A stretch of 9,548 nucleotides of DNA from an uncultured Clostridia bacterium (GCA_937920115.1 CALGVF010000198.1:1-9548), one strand, 5' to 3'; shown: positions 1 to 5,277, counted from the first letter of the stretch. A program made the numbers and translations. Notes: generated by a model from the sequence alone, not told the origin.

Positions 1-95
1 CGGCAGTGATATTGCCTGACGGCAGTGATATTGCCTGACGGCAGTGATATTGCCTGACGGCAGTGATATTGCCTGACGGCAGTGATATTGCCTAT
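1..95. repeat. Tandem repeat, five 19-base units
   Basis: Five consecutive copies of the 19-base unit cggcagtgatattgcctga start at 1, 20, 39, 58 and 77. The first four are identical and the fifth differs only in its last two bases. The array runs off the left edge, so the true copy number is unknown. Each unit junction can fold as ATTGCC-TGAC-GGCAGT (for example 11-26), a 6-bp stem including one G-T pair with a 4-base loop; the overlapping GGCAGT-GAT-ATTGCC fold is also possible. There is no unique spacer between units, so this is not a CRISPR array. The function is unknown. Confidence 0.95.
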
Positions 96-270
96 CGGCA
101 GTTATATTTGCCTGTCGGCAAGTTGTTTTGCGGCCGTAGGGGATGACGCCCTCGGCGTCCCGTAAAACGAGAGTTGTATTTTGCTTTGCAAAGTTATATT
201 ACCTGTCGGTAGTTATATTGCTATCGCAGTGATATTGCCTGTCGGCAGTTATGTTTGCCTATGGCAAGTT
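96..270. repeat. Diverged continuation of hairpin array
   Basis: The tandem block decays into related units that keep a linker of the type agttatatt or gtgatatt but change the flanking arms. Visible stem-loops are 106-112/117-123 (ATTTGCC/GGCAAGT), 179-184/188-193 (TTTTGC/GCAAAG), 198-203/208-213 (ATTACC/GGTAGT), 217-221/226-230 (ATTGC/GCAGT), 234-239/244-249 (ATTGCC/GGCAGT) and 254-259/263-268 (TTTGCC/GGCAAG). Loops are 3-4 bases. The arm changes are compensatory, so the hairpin seems to be what is kept rather than the primary sequence. No coding capacity is evident. Similar mosaic hairpin repeats are, to my recollection, seen between genes in gut Clostridia, but I cannot verify this here. 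Confidence 0.85.
126..167. repeat. GC-rich stem-loop embedded in the hairpin array
   Basis: An outer stem TTTTGCGG (126-133) pairs with CCGTAAAA (160-167) with one G-T pair. An inner perfect stem GACGCC (145-150) pairs with GGCGTC (154-159) around a CTC loop. The 11 bases 134-144 form a one-sided bulge. The element is much more GC-rich than its surroundings and interrupts the regular ATAT-linker hairpins. It may be a second repeat family inserted in the array. No T-run follows immediately, so it is not a standard intrinsic terminator. Confidence 0.6.
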
Positions 271-296
271 TTGAGATTATATCATTATATAATATA

Positions 297-313
297 CGCA
301 TATAATATATGCG
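297..313. other. 17-base AT-rich palindrome
   Basis: CGCATATA (297-304) and TATATGCG (306-313) are perfect 8-base inverted arms around a single central A. The site lies 66 bases upstream of the -35 element of the operon promoter. A dyad of this size could be an operator for a dimeric regulator or a small cruciform. Its distance upstream fits an activator or a remote site better than a repressor that overlaps the promoter. Function is inferred only from symmetry. Confidence 0.5.
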
Positions 314-340
314 ACGAACGCGACTAAAAATAATTTCGAC

Positions 341-378
341 AAAAAATAAAAATTTTTTTAAAAATATCCGAAAATCGT
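341..378 (+). promoter_or_regulatory. A/T-tract region, possible UP element
   Basis: Directly upstream of the -35 hexamer, 341-375 is almost entirely A and T, with alternating A- and T-runs (aaaaaataaaaattttttta at 341-360, then AAAAATAT and AAAAT). Such tracts bind the alpha-subunit C-terminal domains of RNA polymerase at strong ribosomal promoters. Assignment rests on composition and position alone. Confidence 0.5.
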
Positions 379-407
379 TTGACATATCCTTTTCATAATG
401 GTATGAT
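379..407 (+). promoter_or_regulatory. SigA-type promoter with extended -10, S10 operon
   Basis: A perfect -35 TTGACA (379-384) is followed by a 17-base spacer and a -10 TATGAT (402-407), one base from consensus. A TG at 399-400 sits in the extended -10 position. Transcription should begin near 413-414 (GG). This is the only near-consensus promoter I find between the hairpin array and rpsJ. It would give an untranslated leader of about 244 bases. Combined with the A/T tracts upstream it predicts a strong promoter, as expected for a ribosomal protein operon. Confidence 0.88.
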
Positions 408-456
408 ATGTAGGCTGTGTTAAATATGGGTTGAGACAAAAAGTTACTTAATCCAC

Positions 457-492
457 GCTTTTTATCGGGAACCGGACCCGATTCGTAAAAGT
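457..492 (+). other. Leader hairpin with two stacked helices
   Basis: GCTTTT (457-462) can pair with AAAAGT (487-492; one G-T pair), and ATCGGG (464-469) with CCCGAT (477-482), leaving a 1x4 internal loop and a 7-base apical loop AACCGGA. An alternative outer helix TTACTT/AAGTAG (444-449/489-494) competes with the lower stem. It could be the aptamer-like or r-protein-binding part of the leader; this is inference from pairing. Confidence 0.5.
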
Positions 493-564
493 AGGAAGAT
501 AATTTTTGTTGACAAATGTGAGAGTTAAACTCTTGCGACTAACTGCGCTTAACGCGATAGAGGG

Positions 565-599
565 TCACTTGCAAACACACAGCGGCGAGTGATTTTTTT
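565..599 (+). terminator. Intrinsic terminator inside the S10 leader (attenuator)
   Basis: TCACTTGC (565-572) pairs with GCGAGTGA (585-592) as an 8-bp stem with one T-G pair and a 12-base loop. Seven T residues (593-599) follow at once. Additional G-T/A-T pairs (561-564 with 593-596) could extend the base into the T-run. It is oriented to stop transcripts from the promoter at 379-407 before rpsJ, which starts 58 bases further on. Since no gene ends just upstream, it is best read as an attenuator rather than a gene-end terminator. I could not identify a convincing dedicated antiterminator helix by eye. Confidence 0.75.
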
Positions 600-657
600 A
601 TTGAATTAAACGCGACACACACGGCGAAGTTGTTAGTATAAATTCGGAGGTAACAAA

Positions 658-957
658 ATGGCAGGACAAAAAATCAGAATTAAGTTGGCGGCTTACGACC
701 ACAAGATGGTCGATCAGGCAACCGAAAGAATAGTCGAGACGATGAAGAAAGCAGGCGCTAAAATAAGCGGACCGATTCCTCTTCCGACCGAGAAAGAAGT
801 TGTTACTATTCTTCGTTCGCCCCACAAGTACAAGGACAGCAGAGAGCAGTTCGAAATCAGAACGTATAAGAGACTTATCGACATTTACTCGACTAACGCT
901 AAGATTTTGGACAGTATCCACCTTCCCGCAGGCGTCGACGTAAAAATTAAACTCTAA
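658..957 (+). CDS. rpsJ: 30S ribosomal protein S10
   Basis: S10 is a protein of the 30S head and, as NusE, a partner of NusB in transcription antitermination. The 99-residue product has the family core: an N-terminal GQKIRIKLAAYDHK strand and helix start, SGPIPLPTEK (37-46), and the loop RSPHKYKDSREQFEIR (53-68), which carries the Lys57 usual in Firmicutes. The C-terminus ends LPAGVDVKIKL. The protein is two to three residues shorter than the usual 102, the difference lying just before LPAGVD. The common Thr-His-Lys-Arg after the loop is Thr-Tyr-Lys-Arg (Tyr70). The start is set by GGAGGT at 646-651, six bases upstream of ATG. It is the first gene of the operon, beyond the leader terminator, so its expression should depend on readthrough. 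Confidence 0.98.
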   Translation: MAGQKIRIKLAAYDHKMVDQATERIVETMKKAGAKISGPIPLPTEKEVVTILRSPHKYKDSREQFEIRTYKRLIDIYSTNAKILDSIHLPAGVDVKIKL

Positions 958-1006
958 TTTCAGGCAAAAAGAAACATTTAAATATATTCGGAGGTGAACT
1001 TTATCT

Positions 1007-1645
1007 ATGAATAAAGCAATCATTGGAAAGAAGTTGGGTATGACTCAGATCTTTTCCGCAGACGGAAAAGTAATCCCTGTAACAGTCGTAGAAGCAGGTC
1101 CTTGCCCGGTCGTACAGATTAAGACTGTCGGTAAAGACGGATACGAAGCGGTGAAAGTCGGCTTCGGAGCGGCGGACGAAAAGAGAGTAAACAAGCCCGA
1201 CGCAGGTCAGTTCAAAAAGGTAGGCGTTGCGCCCCTTAAAGTTCTTAAAGAATTCAAATTCGACGACGTATCGAAATATGCCGTAGGACAAGTTATCACG
1301 GTAGAAACCTTCGTCGCAGGCGATAAGGTCGACGTGGTAGGTCTTACCAAAGGTCACGGCTTCTCGGGCGTTATCAAAAGATGGAATCAGCACAGATTGA
1401 AAATGACTCACGGCGTAGGACCGGTACACAGAGAAGTGGGTTCTATGGGCGCGAACAGCACTCCGTCGAGAGTATTCAAGAACAAACACATGCCCGGACA
1501 ATACGGTCACGAAAGAGTAACGATTCAGAACCTCGAAGTAGTCAAGGTTGACGCTGCGAGAAACGTACTTCTCATAAAGGGAGCCATTCCCGGACCGAAG
1601 GGCGGAATAATTACGGTATCCAACACCGTAAAGAGCGGTAAATAA
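1007..1645 (+). CDS. rplC: 50S ribosomal protein L3
   Basis: L3 is an early assembly protein of the 50S subunit whose central loop reaches toward the peptidyl transferase centre. The 212-residue product starts IIGKKLGMTQIF (5-16), the family signature, and has the long basic extension KGHGFSGVIKRWNQHR (115-130) followed by MTHGVGPVHREVGSMGA (133-149) and PGQYGHERVTIQN. Gln165 in PGQYG occupies the place of the glutamine that PrmB methylates in Escherichia coli; whether it is modified here is unknown. The extension lacks the common Gly-Pro-Met before ThrHisGly and reads Arg-Leu-Lys-Met instead. The start follows GGAGGTGA (990-997). The 49-base gap from rpsJ is the largest in the operon and holds no clear terminator. 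Confidence 0.98.
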   Translation: MNKAIIGKKLGMTQIFSADGKVIPVTVVEAGPCPVVQIKTVGKDGYEAVKVGFGAADEKRVNKPDAGQFKKVGVAPLKVLKEFKFDDVSKYAVGQVITVETFVAGDKVDVVGLTKGHGFSGVIKRWNQHRLKMTHGVGPVHREVGSMGANSTPSRVFKNKHMPGQYGHERVTIQNLEVVKVDAARNVLLIKGAIPGPKGGIITVSNTVKSGK

Positions 1646-1660
1646 GGAGCGTGAAAAACT

Positions 1661-2326
1661 ATGCCAAACGTAAAAGTATATAATATGAAAGGACAGGAAG
1701 TCGGAACGAAAGAACTGAGCAACCTGTTTGAAGCAGAGTATAACGAATCGCTCATTCATCAGGCGGTAGTAACGAGACTTGCCAACATGCGTCAGGGAAC
1801 GAAAGGAACCCTTACGAGAACGGAAGTCAGAGGCGGCGGAAGAAAGCCGTGGAGACAGAAGGGAACGGGCAACGCGAGACAGGGTTCGATAAGGGCTCCT
1901 CAGTGGATAAAGGGCGGAGTCGTATTCGCTCCGAAGTCGAGAGATTTCAGCAAGAAAATGAACAAATTTGCTCGTCGCGGGGCTCTTTTGTCGGCTATCT
2001 CGAAAAGACTTGCGGACAACGATATGTACGTTATCGACAATATCGCGGTAGAAAACGGCAAGACGAAGGAAATGGTTGCGTTCTTAAACGCTTTCAAGTT
2101 TGACAACAAGACCGTCCTTATGGTAATGAGCGACAACGACAGCCTCGTAATCAGAGCGGCTAACAACCTTGAAAAACTCAACACCATTCCCGTAAACGAA
2201 CTTAACACGTACGACGTGGTAAGAAACAGCGTTCTCGTAATATCCGCAGACGCCGTAGACCATCTTCAAGAAGTATACGGAGAGATGTTCGACAACAATT
2301 TCGCAAATCAGGAGGTTGAAGAATAA
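1661..2326 (+). CDS. rplD: 50S ribosomal protein L4
   Basis: L4 is a 50S assembly protein whose extended loop lines the nascent peptide tunnel next to L22; in enterobacteria it also represses its own operon. The 221-residue product has the N-terminal strand, then the tunnel loop with GRKPWRQKGTGNARQGS (60-76) and RAPQW (78-82), and the globular C-terminal domain. The Lys/Gly-rich loop tip, where macrolide-resistance changes occur, looks wild type. The C-terminus carries a short acidic tail ending NQEVEE. ATG follows AAGGAG (1644-1649), which overlaps the rplC stop codon. As the classical autoregulator of S10 operons, L4 is one candidate ligand for the leader upstream of rpsJ. Confidence 0.98.
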   Translation: MPNVKVYNMKGQEVGTKELSNLFEAEYNESLIHQAVVTRLANMRQGTKGTLTRTEVRGGGRKPWRQKGTGNARQGSIRAPQWIKGGVVFAPKSRDFSKKMNKFARRGALLSAISKRLADNDMYVIDNIAVENGKTKEMVAFLNAFKFDNKTVLMVMSDNDSLVIRAANNLEKLNTIPVNELNTYDVVRNSVLVISADAVDHLQEVYGEMFDNNFANQEVEE

Positions 2327-2329
2327 TTT

Positions 2330-2617
2330 ATGGAAAGAGATATCATTATAAAACCTATTCTTTCCGAGAAGAGTTACGAGTCGATAAAGGATAAGAAGTA
2401 TTCTTTCGTGGTCGCGAAAGACGCGAACAAGACCGAAATCAAACTCGAAGTTGAAAGAAGATTCGACGTACAGGTCGAGAAAGTAAACACGATGAACTGC
2501 CACGGCAAACTTAAAAGAATGGGCAGATCTCAGGGTTATACGTCCGATTATAAAAAGGCAATCGTAACCCTTAAAAAAGACAGCAAGGGCATTAAGTTCT
2601 TTGAGTCGTTGCAGTAA
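2330..2617 (+). CDS. rplW: 50S ribosomal protein L23
   Basis: L23 sits at the exit of the nascent-chain tunnel, where it docks trigger factor and the signal recognition particle. The 95-residue length is typical. Family marks are the start DIIIKPILSEKSY (4-16), the FVVAKDANKTEIKLEVE strand and helix (26-42), and the basic loop GKLKRMGRSQGYTSDYKKAIVTL (59-81) with its closing strand. The start codon lies only three bases after the rplD stop, and its ribosome binding site AGGAGG (2310-2315) is inside the end of rplD, so translation is probably coupled to L4. Confidence 0.97.
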   Translation: MERDIIIKPILSEKSYESIKDKKYSFVVAKDANKTEIKLEVERRFDVQVEKVNTMNCHGKLKRMGRSQGYTSDYKKAIVTLKKDSKGIKFFESLQ

Positions 2618-2634
2618 TACGGAGGATATAAGAA

Positions 2635-3462
2635 ATGGGTATTAAGAGATATAAACCGACTTCCGCAGCGCGTCGTTTCATGACGGTTTCGACGTATGAA
2701 GAAATCACGACGACGAAGCCCGAAAGATCGCTGTTAGAAGATCAGAGACACAACGCGGGCAGAAACGCTCAGGGAAAAATAACCGTTCGTCATCGCGGCG
2801 GCGGCAACAGAAGAAAATATCGTATAATCGATTTCAAGAGAAATAAAGACGGAATCGAAGCGGTAGTAAAGACTATCGAATACGATCCGAACAGAACGGC
2901 AAACATCGCCCTTCTTTGCTACAAGGACGGAGAAAAGAGATATATCCTCGCTCCTTTGGGACTTAACGTCGGAGACGTTATCGTATCCGGAAAGGACGCC
3001 GATATAAAGGTGGGAAACGCCCTTCCTCTCGAATTTATCCCCGTAGGTACGATGATTCACAACATCGAACTTCAACCCGGCAAAGGCGGTCAGATCGCGA
3101 GATCTGCGGGTATGGCTGCTCAACTTATGGCAAGAGAGAACGGAATGGCTACTCTCAAAATGCCGAGCGGCGAAATGAGATACGTTTCGGTTAAGTGCAA
3201 GGCGACTATCGGACAGGTAGGCAACCTCGACCACGAGATAATCAGAGTAGGTAAAGCAGGTAAGACGAGACACATGGGTATCAGACCCACCGTCAGAGGT
3301 TCCGTAATGAACCCGTGCGATCACCCGCACGGCGGTGGTGAAGGACGCGCTCCCGTCGGACACGCAGGTCCGCTTACTCCGTGGGGTAAACCGGCTCTCG
3401 GCTACAAGACGAGAAAGAAGAAGAATAAGACTGATAAGTTTATTCTTAAAAGAGTTAATTGA
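2635..3462 (+). CDS. rplB: 50S ribosomal protein L2
   Basis: L2 is one of the largest and most conserved 50S proteins, needed for subunit association and peptidyl transferase activity. The 275-residue length is standard. The N-terminal MGIKRYKPTSAARR, the RHRGGGNRRKYR segment and the C-terminal NPCDHPHGGGEGR (226-238) are all present. Asp229, His230 and His232 match the E. coli Asp228, His229 and His231 positions linked to peptidyl transferase function. The C-terminal tail GYKTRKKKNKTDKFILKR is the usual rRNA-binding basic end. ATG follows GGAGGATA (2622-2629). Confidence 0.99.
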   Translation: MGIKRYKPTSAARRFMTVSTYEEITTTKPERSLLEDQRHNAGRNAQGKITVRHRGGGNRRKYRIIDFKRNKDGIEAVVKTIEYDPNRTANIALLCYKDGEKRYILAPLGLNVGDVIVSGKDADIKVGNALPLEFIPVGTMIHNIELQPGKGGQIARSAGMAAQLMARENGMATLKMPSGEMRYVSVKCKATIGQVGNLDHEIIRVGKAGKTRHMGIRPTVRGSVMNPCDHPHGGGEGRAPVGHAGPLTPWGKPALGYKTRKKKNKTDKFILKRVN

Positions 3463-3476
3463 GGAGAGTAAAAAGT

Positions 3477-3752
3477 ATGAGCAGAAGTGTAAAGAAAGGA
3501 CCTTTCGTTCAAGAAAAGTTGCTTAAAAGAGTAGAGGCTCTGAACGCCGAGAACAAAAAATCGGTACTCAAAACATGGTCGAGAAGTTCGACTATATTTC
3601 CTCAGATGGTCGGTCATACGATAGCCGTACACGACGGAAGAAAACACGTTCCGGTATATATTACCGAAGATATGGTAGGATGCAAACTCGGCGAGTTCGC
3701 TCCGACCAGAACATTCAAGGGACACGCGGGTTCTAAGACGACCGGTAAATAA
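3477..3752 (+). CDS. rpsS: 30S ribosomal protein S19
   Basis: S19 forms a complex with S13 in the 30S head and contacts the A-site region. The product is 91 residues with the family start SRSVKKGPFV, the MVGHTIAVHDGRKHVPVYIT core and the end KLGEFAPTRTFKGHAG. I chose ATG at 3477 because it follows GGAG (3463-3466) by ten bases and gives the canonical N-terminus. The open frame also extends to a TTG at 3459 that would add six residues, but it overlaps the rplB stop and would lie upstream of the ribosome binding site. Confidence 0.97.
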   Translation: MSRSVKKGPFVQEKLLKRVEALNAENKKSVLKTWSRSSTIFPQMVGHTIAVHDGRKHVPVYITEDMVGCKLGEFAPTRTFKGHAGSKTTGK

Positions 3753-3774
3753 GCGGAGAGAGAGGTAGAGAATA

Positions 3775-4167
3775 ATGGCAACGAATGTCAGAGAAAGAAA
3801 GAAAGCGTACGCTGCGAACGCCGCCGCTAAAACGGAGGTTTCCGCAACCGCTAAATTTATCAGAATATCCCCTTATAAAATCAGACCCGTTCTTGACGTA
3901 ATAAGAGGAAAGAAAGTAACCGACGCCGTAGCGATGCTCGAAAACATCCCGAAGGCGGGCTGCGAGCCGATTAAGAAAGTATTGCTTTCCGCGGCTGCGA
4001 ACGCCGAACATAACAAAGGTTACGACAGAAGCGAACTTGTCATAAAAGCGTGCTATGCGGATCAAGGTCCGACGCTCAAAAGAATGCAGCCTATGGCTCA
4101 CGGCAGAGGATTCAGAATCCTTAAAAGAACGAGCCATATCACGGTTGTTGTAGACAAGGCTGAATAA
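3775..4167 (+). CDS. rplV: 50S ribosomal protein L22 with N-terminal extension
   Basis: L22 contacts all domains of 23S rRNA; its beta-hairpin narrows the nascent peptide tunnel opposite L4. The product is 130 residues against about 110-115 usually. The family core starts near residue 22 (ATAKFIRISPYKIRPVLDVIRGK), so about 20 N-terminal residues rich in Ala, Lys and Arg are extra. They are translated from the only ATG in range, supported by a GGAG at 3755-3758. The hairpin GPTLKRMQPMAHGRGFRILKR (98-118) has Met107 and His109 where the E. coli protein has Arg88 and Lys90. The core SAAANAEHN and the end RTSHITVVV are typical. See findings for both oddities. Confidence 0.97.
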   Translation: MATNVRERKKAYAANAAAKTEVSATAKFIRISPYKIRPVLDVIRGKKVTDAVAMLENIPKAGCEPIKKVLLSAAANAEHNKGYDRSELVIKACYADQGPTLKRMQPMAHGRGFRILKRTSHITVVVDKAE

Positions 4168-4180
4168 TCAGGAGGACGTT

Positions 4181-4843
4181 ATGGGACAGAAAGTTAATCC
4201 ACACGGTTTAAGAGTAGGAGTAATCAAAGGCTGGGACACTCAGTGGTTTGCAGATAAAAAAGACTTCGGAGCGTTCCTTAAAGAAGATTACGACATAAGA
4301 GATTTCATTAAGAACACCTATTATTCGGCGGCGATCTCGAAAATCACTATCGAGAGAGCGGCGGGCAGAATCGCTATCACGATTCACACCGCGAGACCGG
4401 GCGTTCTTATCGGCAAAGCGGGCGCGGGCATCGAGGTAATCAAAAAGCAACTTGCAAAAGTCACGAAAGGCAAGCAGGTTGCGGTAAATATCGTCGAAGT
4501 CAAGAAACCCGATTGCGATTCGCAACTCGTAGCGGAGTCGATAGCGGCTCAACTTGAAAAGAGAGCCTCGTTCAGAAGATGTATGAAACAGGCTATCGGC
4601 AAGTCTATGAGAATGGGCGTAAAAGGAATAAAGGTAATGGTAAGCGGACGTCTTGACGGCGCGGAAATCGCGAGATGCGAGCAGTACCACGACGGTTCTA
4701 TTCCTCTTCAAACCCTTCGCGCGGACATAGATTACGGTTTTGCTACCGCACACACCACTTTCGGAGCGATCGGTATCAAAGTTTGGATCTACAAAGGCGA
4801 AGTACTCGGAGCGGTTAAGAAGACCGAAGGAGGCGAGGCTTAA
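4181..4843 (+). CDS. rpsC: 30S ribosomal protein S3
   Basis: S3 lies at the mRNA entry channel of the 30S head and contributes to ribosomal helicase activity. The 220-residue product starts GQKVNPHGLRVGVIKGWDTQW, has a KH domain with the GxxG loop Gly78-Lys-Ala-Gly81, and the C-terminal domain with RASFRRCMKQAI. Arg132, Arg133 and Lys136 fit the E. coli helicase residues Arg131, Arg132 and Lys135. The segment SGRLDGAEIARCEQYHDGSIPL and the LRADIDYG motif are conserved. ATG follows AGGAGG; rplP begins two bases after the stop codon. Confidence 0.98.
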   Translation: MGQKVNPHGLRVGVIKGWDTQWFADKKDFGAFLKEDYDIRDFIKNTYYSAAISKITIERAAGRIAITIHTARPGVLIGKAGAGIEVIKKQLAKVTKGKQVAVNIVEVKKPDCDSQLVAESIAAQLEKRASFRRCMKQAIGKSMRMGVKGIKVMVSGRLDGAEIARCEQYHDGSIPLQTLRADIDYGFATAHTTFGAIGIKVWIYKGEVLGAVKKTEGGEA

Positions 4844-4845
4844 TT

Positions 4846-5277
4846 ATGTTGATGCCAAAGAGAGTTAAAAGAAGAATGCAGCACCGCGGCAGAATGACGG
4901 GTAAAGTTACGAAGGGTAACAAAATCGCTTACGGCGATTACGCTCTCGTGGCGGAAGGATCGGCATGGGTCACTTCCAACCAGATCGAAGCGGCAAGAAT
5001 AGCGATGACCAGATTCGTCAAACGTGGCGGACAGGTATGGATAGACATTTTCCCTCACAAGCCTATATCTAAAAAACCTGCCGGAACGAGAATGGGTTCC
5101 GGAAAAGGCGGAGTAGAATATTGGGCGGCTGTCGTAAAGCCGGGAAGAGTTCTGTTTGAAATGGCAGGAGTAGCGGAAGCCGACGCGAGAGAGGCTATGC
5201 GTCTTGCAGGACACAAACTTCCGATTAAGACGAAGTTCGTGGTAAAAGAAAAAATAACGGAAGGAGTTGAAGGTTAA
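4846..5277 (+). CDS. rplP: 50S ribosomal protein L16
   Basis: L16 binds near the tRNA A/P sites and is needed for late 50S maturation. The 143-residue product has the standard MLMPKRVK start, the signature RIAMTRFVKRGGQVWIDIFPHKP, and the loop TRMGSGKGGVEYWAAVVKPG that approaches the peptidyl transferase centre. I chose ATG at 4846 over the internal ATG at 4852 because GGAGG (4829-4833), located inside the 3' end of rpsC, is 12 bases upstream of 4846. That buried site and the two-base gap imply translational coupling to S3. Confidence 0.98.
   Translation: MLMPKRVKRRMQHRGRMTGKVTKGNKIAYGDYALVAEGSAWVTSNQIEAARIAMTRFVKRGGQVWIDIFPHKPISKKPAGTRMGSGKGGVEYWAAVVKPGRVLFEMAGVAEADAREAMRLAGHKLPIKTKFVVKEKITEGVEG

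Larger units (their letters stand above)
414..657 (+). promoter_or_regulatory. Structured 5' leader of the S10 operon (putative attenuator)
   Basis: About 244 bases separate the predicted transcription start from the rpsJ start codon. The leader contains a two-helix hairpin at 457-492, an inverted repeat AGAGTT-A-AACTCT at 521-533, several mutually exclusive small stems between 522 and 556, and an intrinsic terminator at 565-599. The rpsJ ribosome binding site GGAGGT (646-651) lies beyond the terminator, six bases before ATG. This layout suggests regulated readthrough. Enterobacterial S10 leaders are controlled by L4, but no sequence homology to that leader is evident here, so the ligand (r-protein or other) is unknown. 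A T-box is unlikely: I see no T-box consensus sequence. Confidence 0.65.

Noticed and set aside
1..95. CRISPR array
   Set aside because: Units are directly abutting 19-mers without unique spacers, and later units change in the arms rather than between fixed repeats.
221..439. 72-residue open frame on the minus strand over the array and promoter
   Set aside because: AT-rich composition, no recognisable motif, and it overlaps the palindrome, A/T tracts and a near-consensus promoter on the other strand.
509..537. Second promoter starting with TTGACA at 509-514
   Set aside because: No -10-like hexamer at 16-18 bases spacing (the sequence there is cttgcg/ttgcga), and the site is inside the structured leader.
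569..592. Peptide resemblance of the leader frame end (His-Leu-Gln-Thr-His-Ser-Gly-Glu) to C2H2 zinc-finger linkers or to an S15 fragment
   Set aside because: Eight residues in an unproven frame; no flanking zinc-finger cysteines and no continuing S15 similarity. Most likely chance.
414..657. T-box riboswitch in the leader
   Set aside because: I see no T-box consensus sequence or typical specifier-loop arrangement, and r-protein operons are not usual T-box targets.
1001..1759. Long minus-strand frame (252 residues) opposite rplC and rplD
   Set aside because: It is antisense to two certain ribosomal genes. Its Ser/Arg/Tyr/Phe-rich composition is what reversed AGA/GAA/AAG-rich codons produce.
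2734..3363. 209-residue minus-strand frame opposite rplB
   Set aside because: Mirror of the conserved L2 coding sequence; no ribosome binding site or family motif. The same applies to the minus-strand frames opposite rplV, rpsC, rplP, rplN, rplE and rpsE.
3459..3476. Upstream TTG start for rpsS adding six residues
   Set aside because: It overlaps the rplB stop codon and lies upstream of the GGAG at 3463-3466; ATG at 3477 gives the canonical S19 N-terminus.
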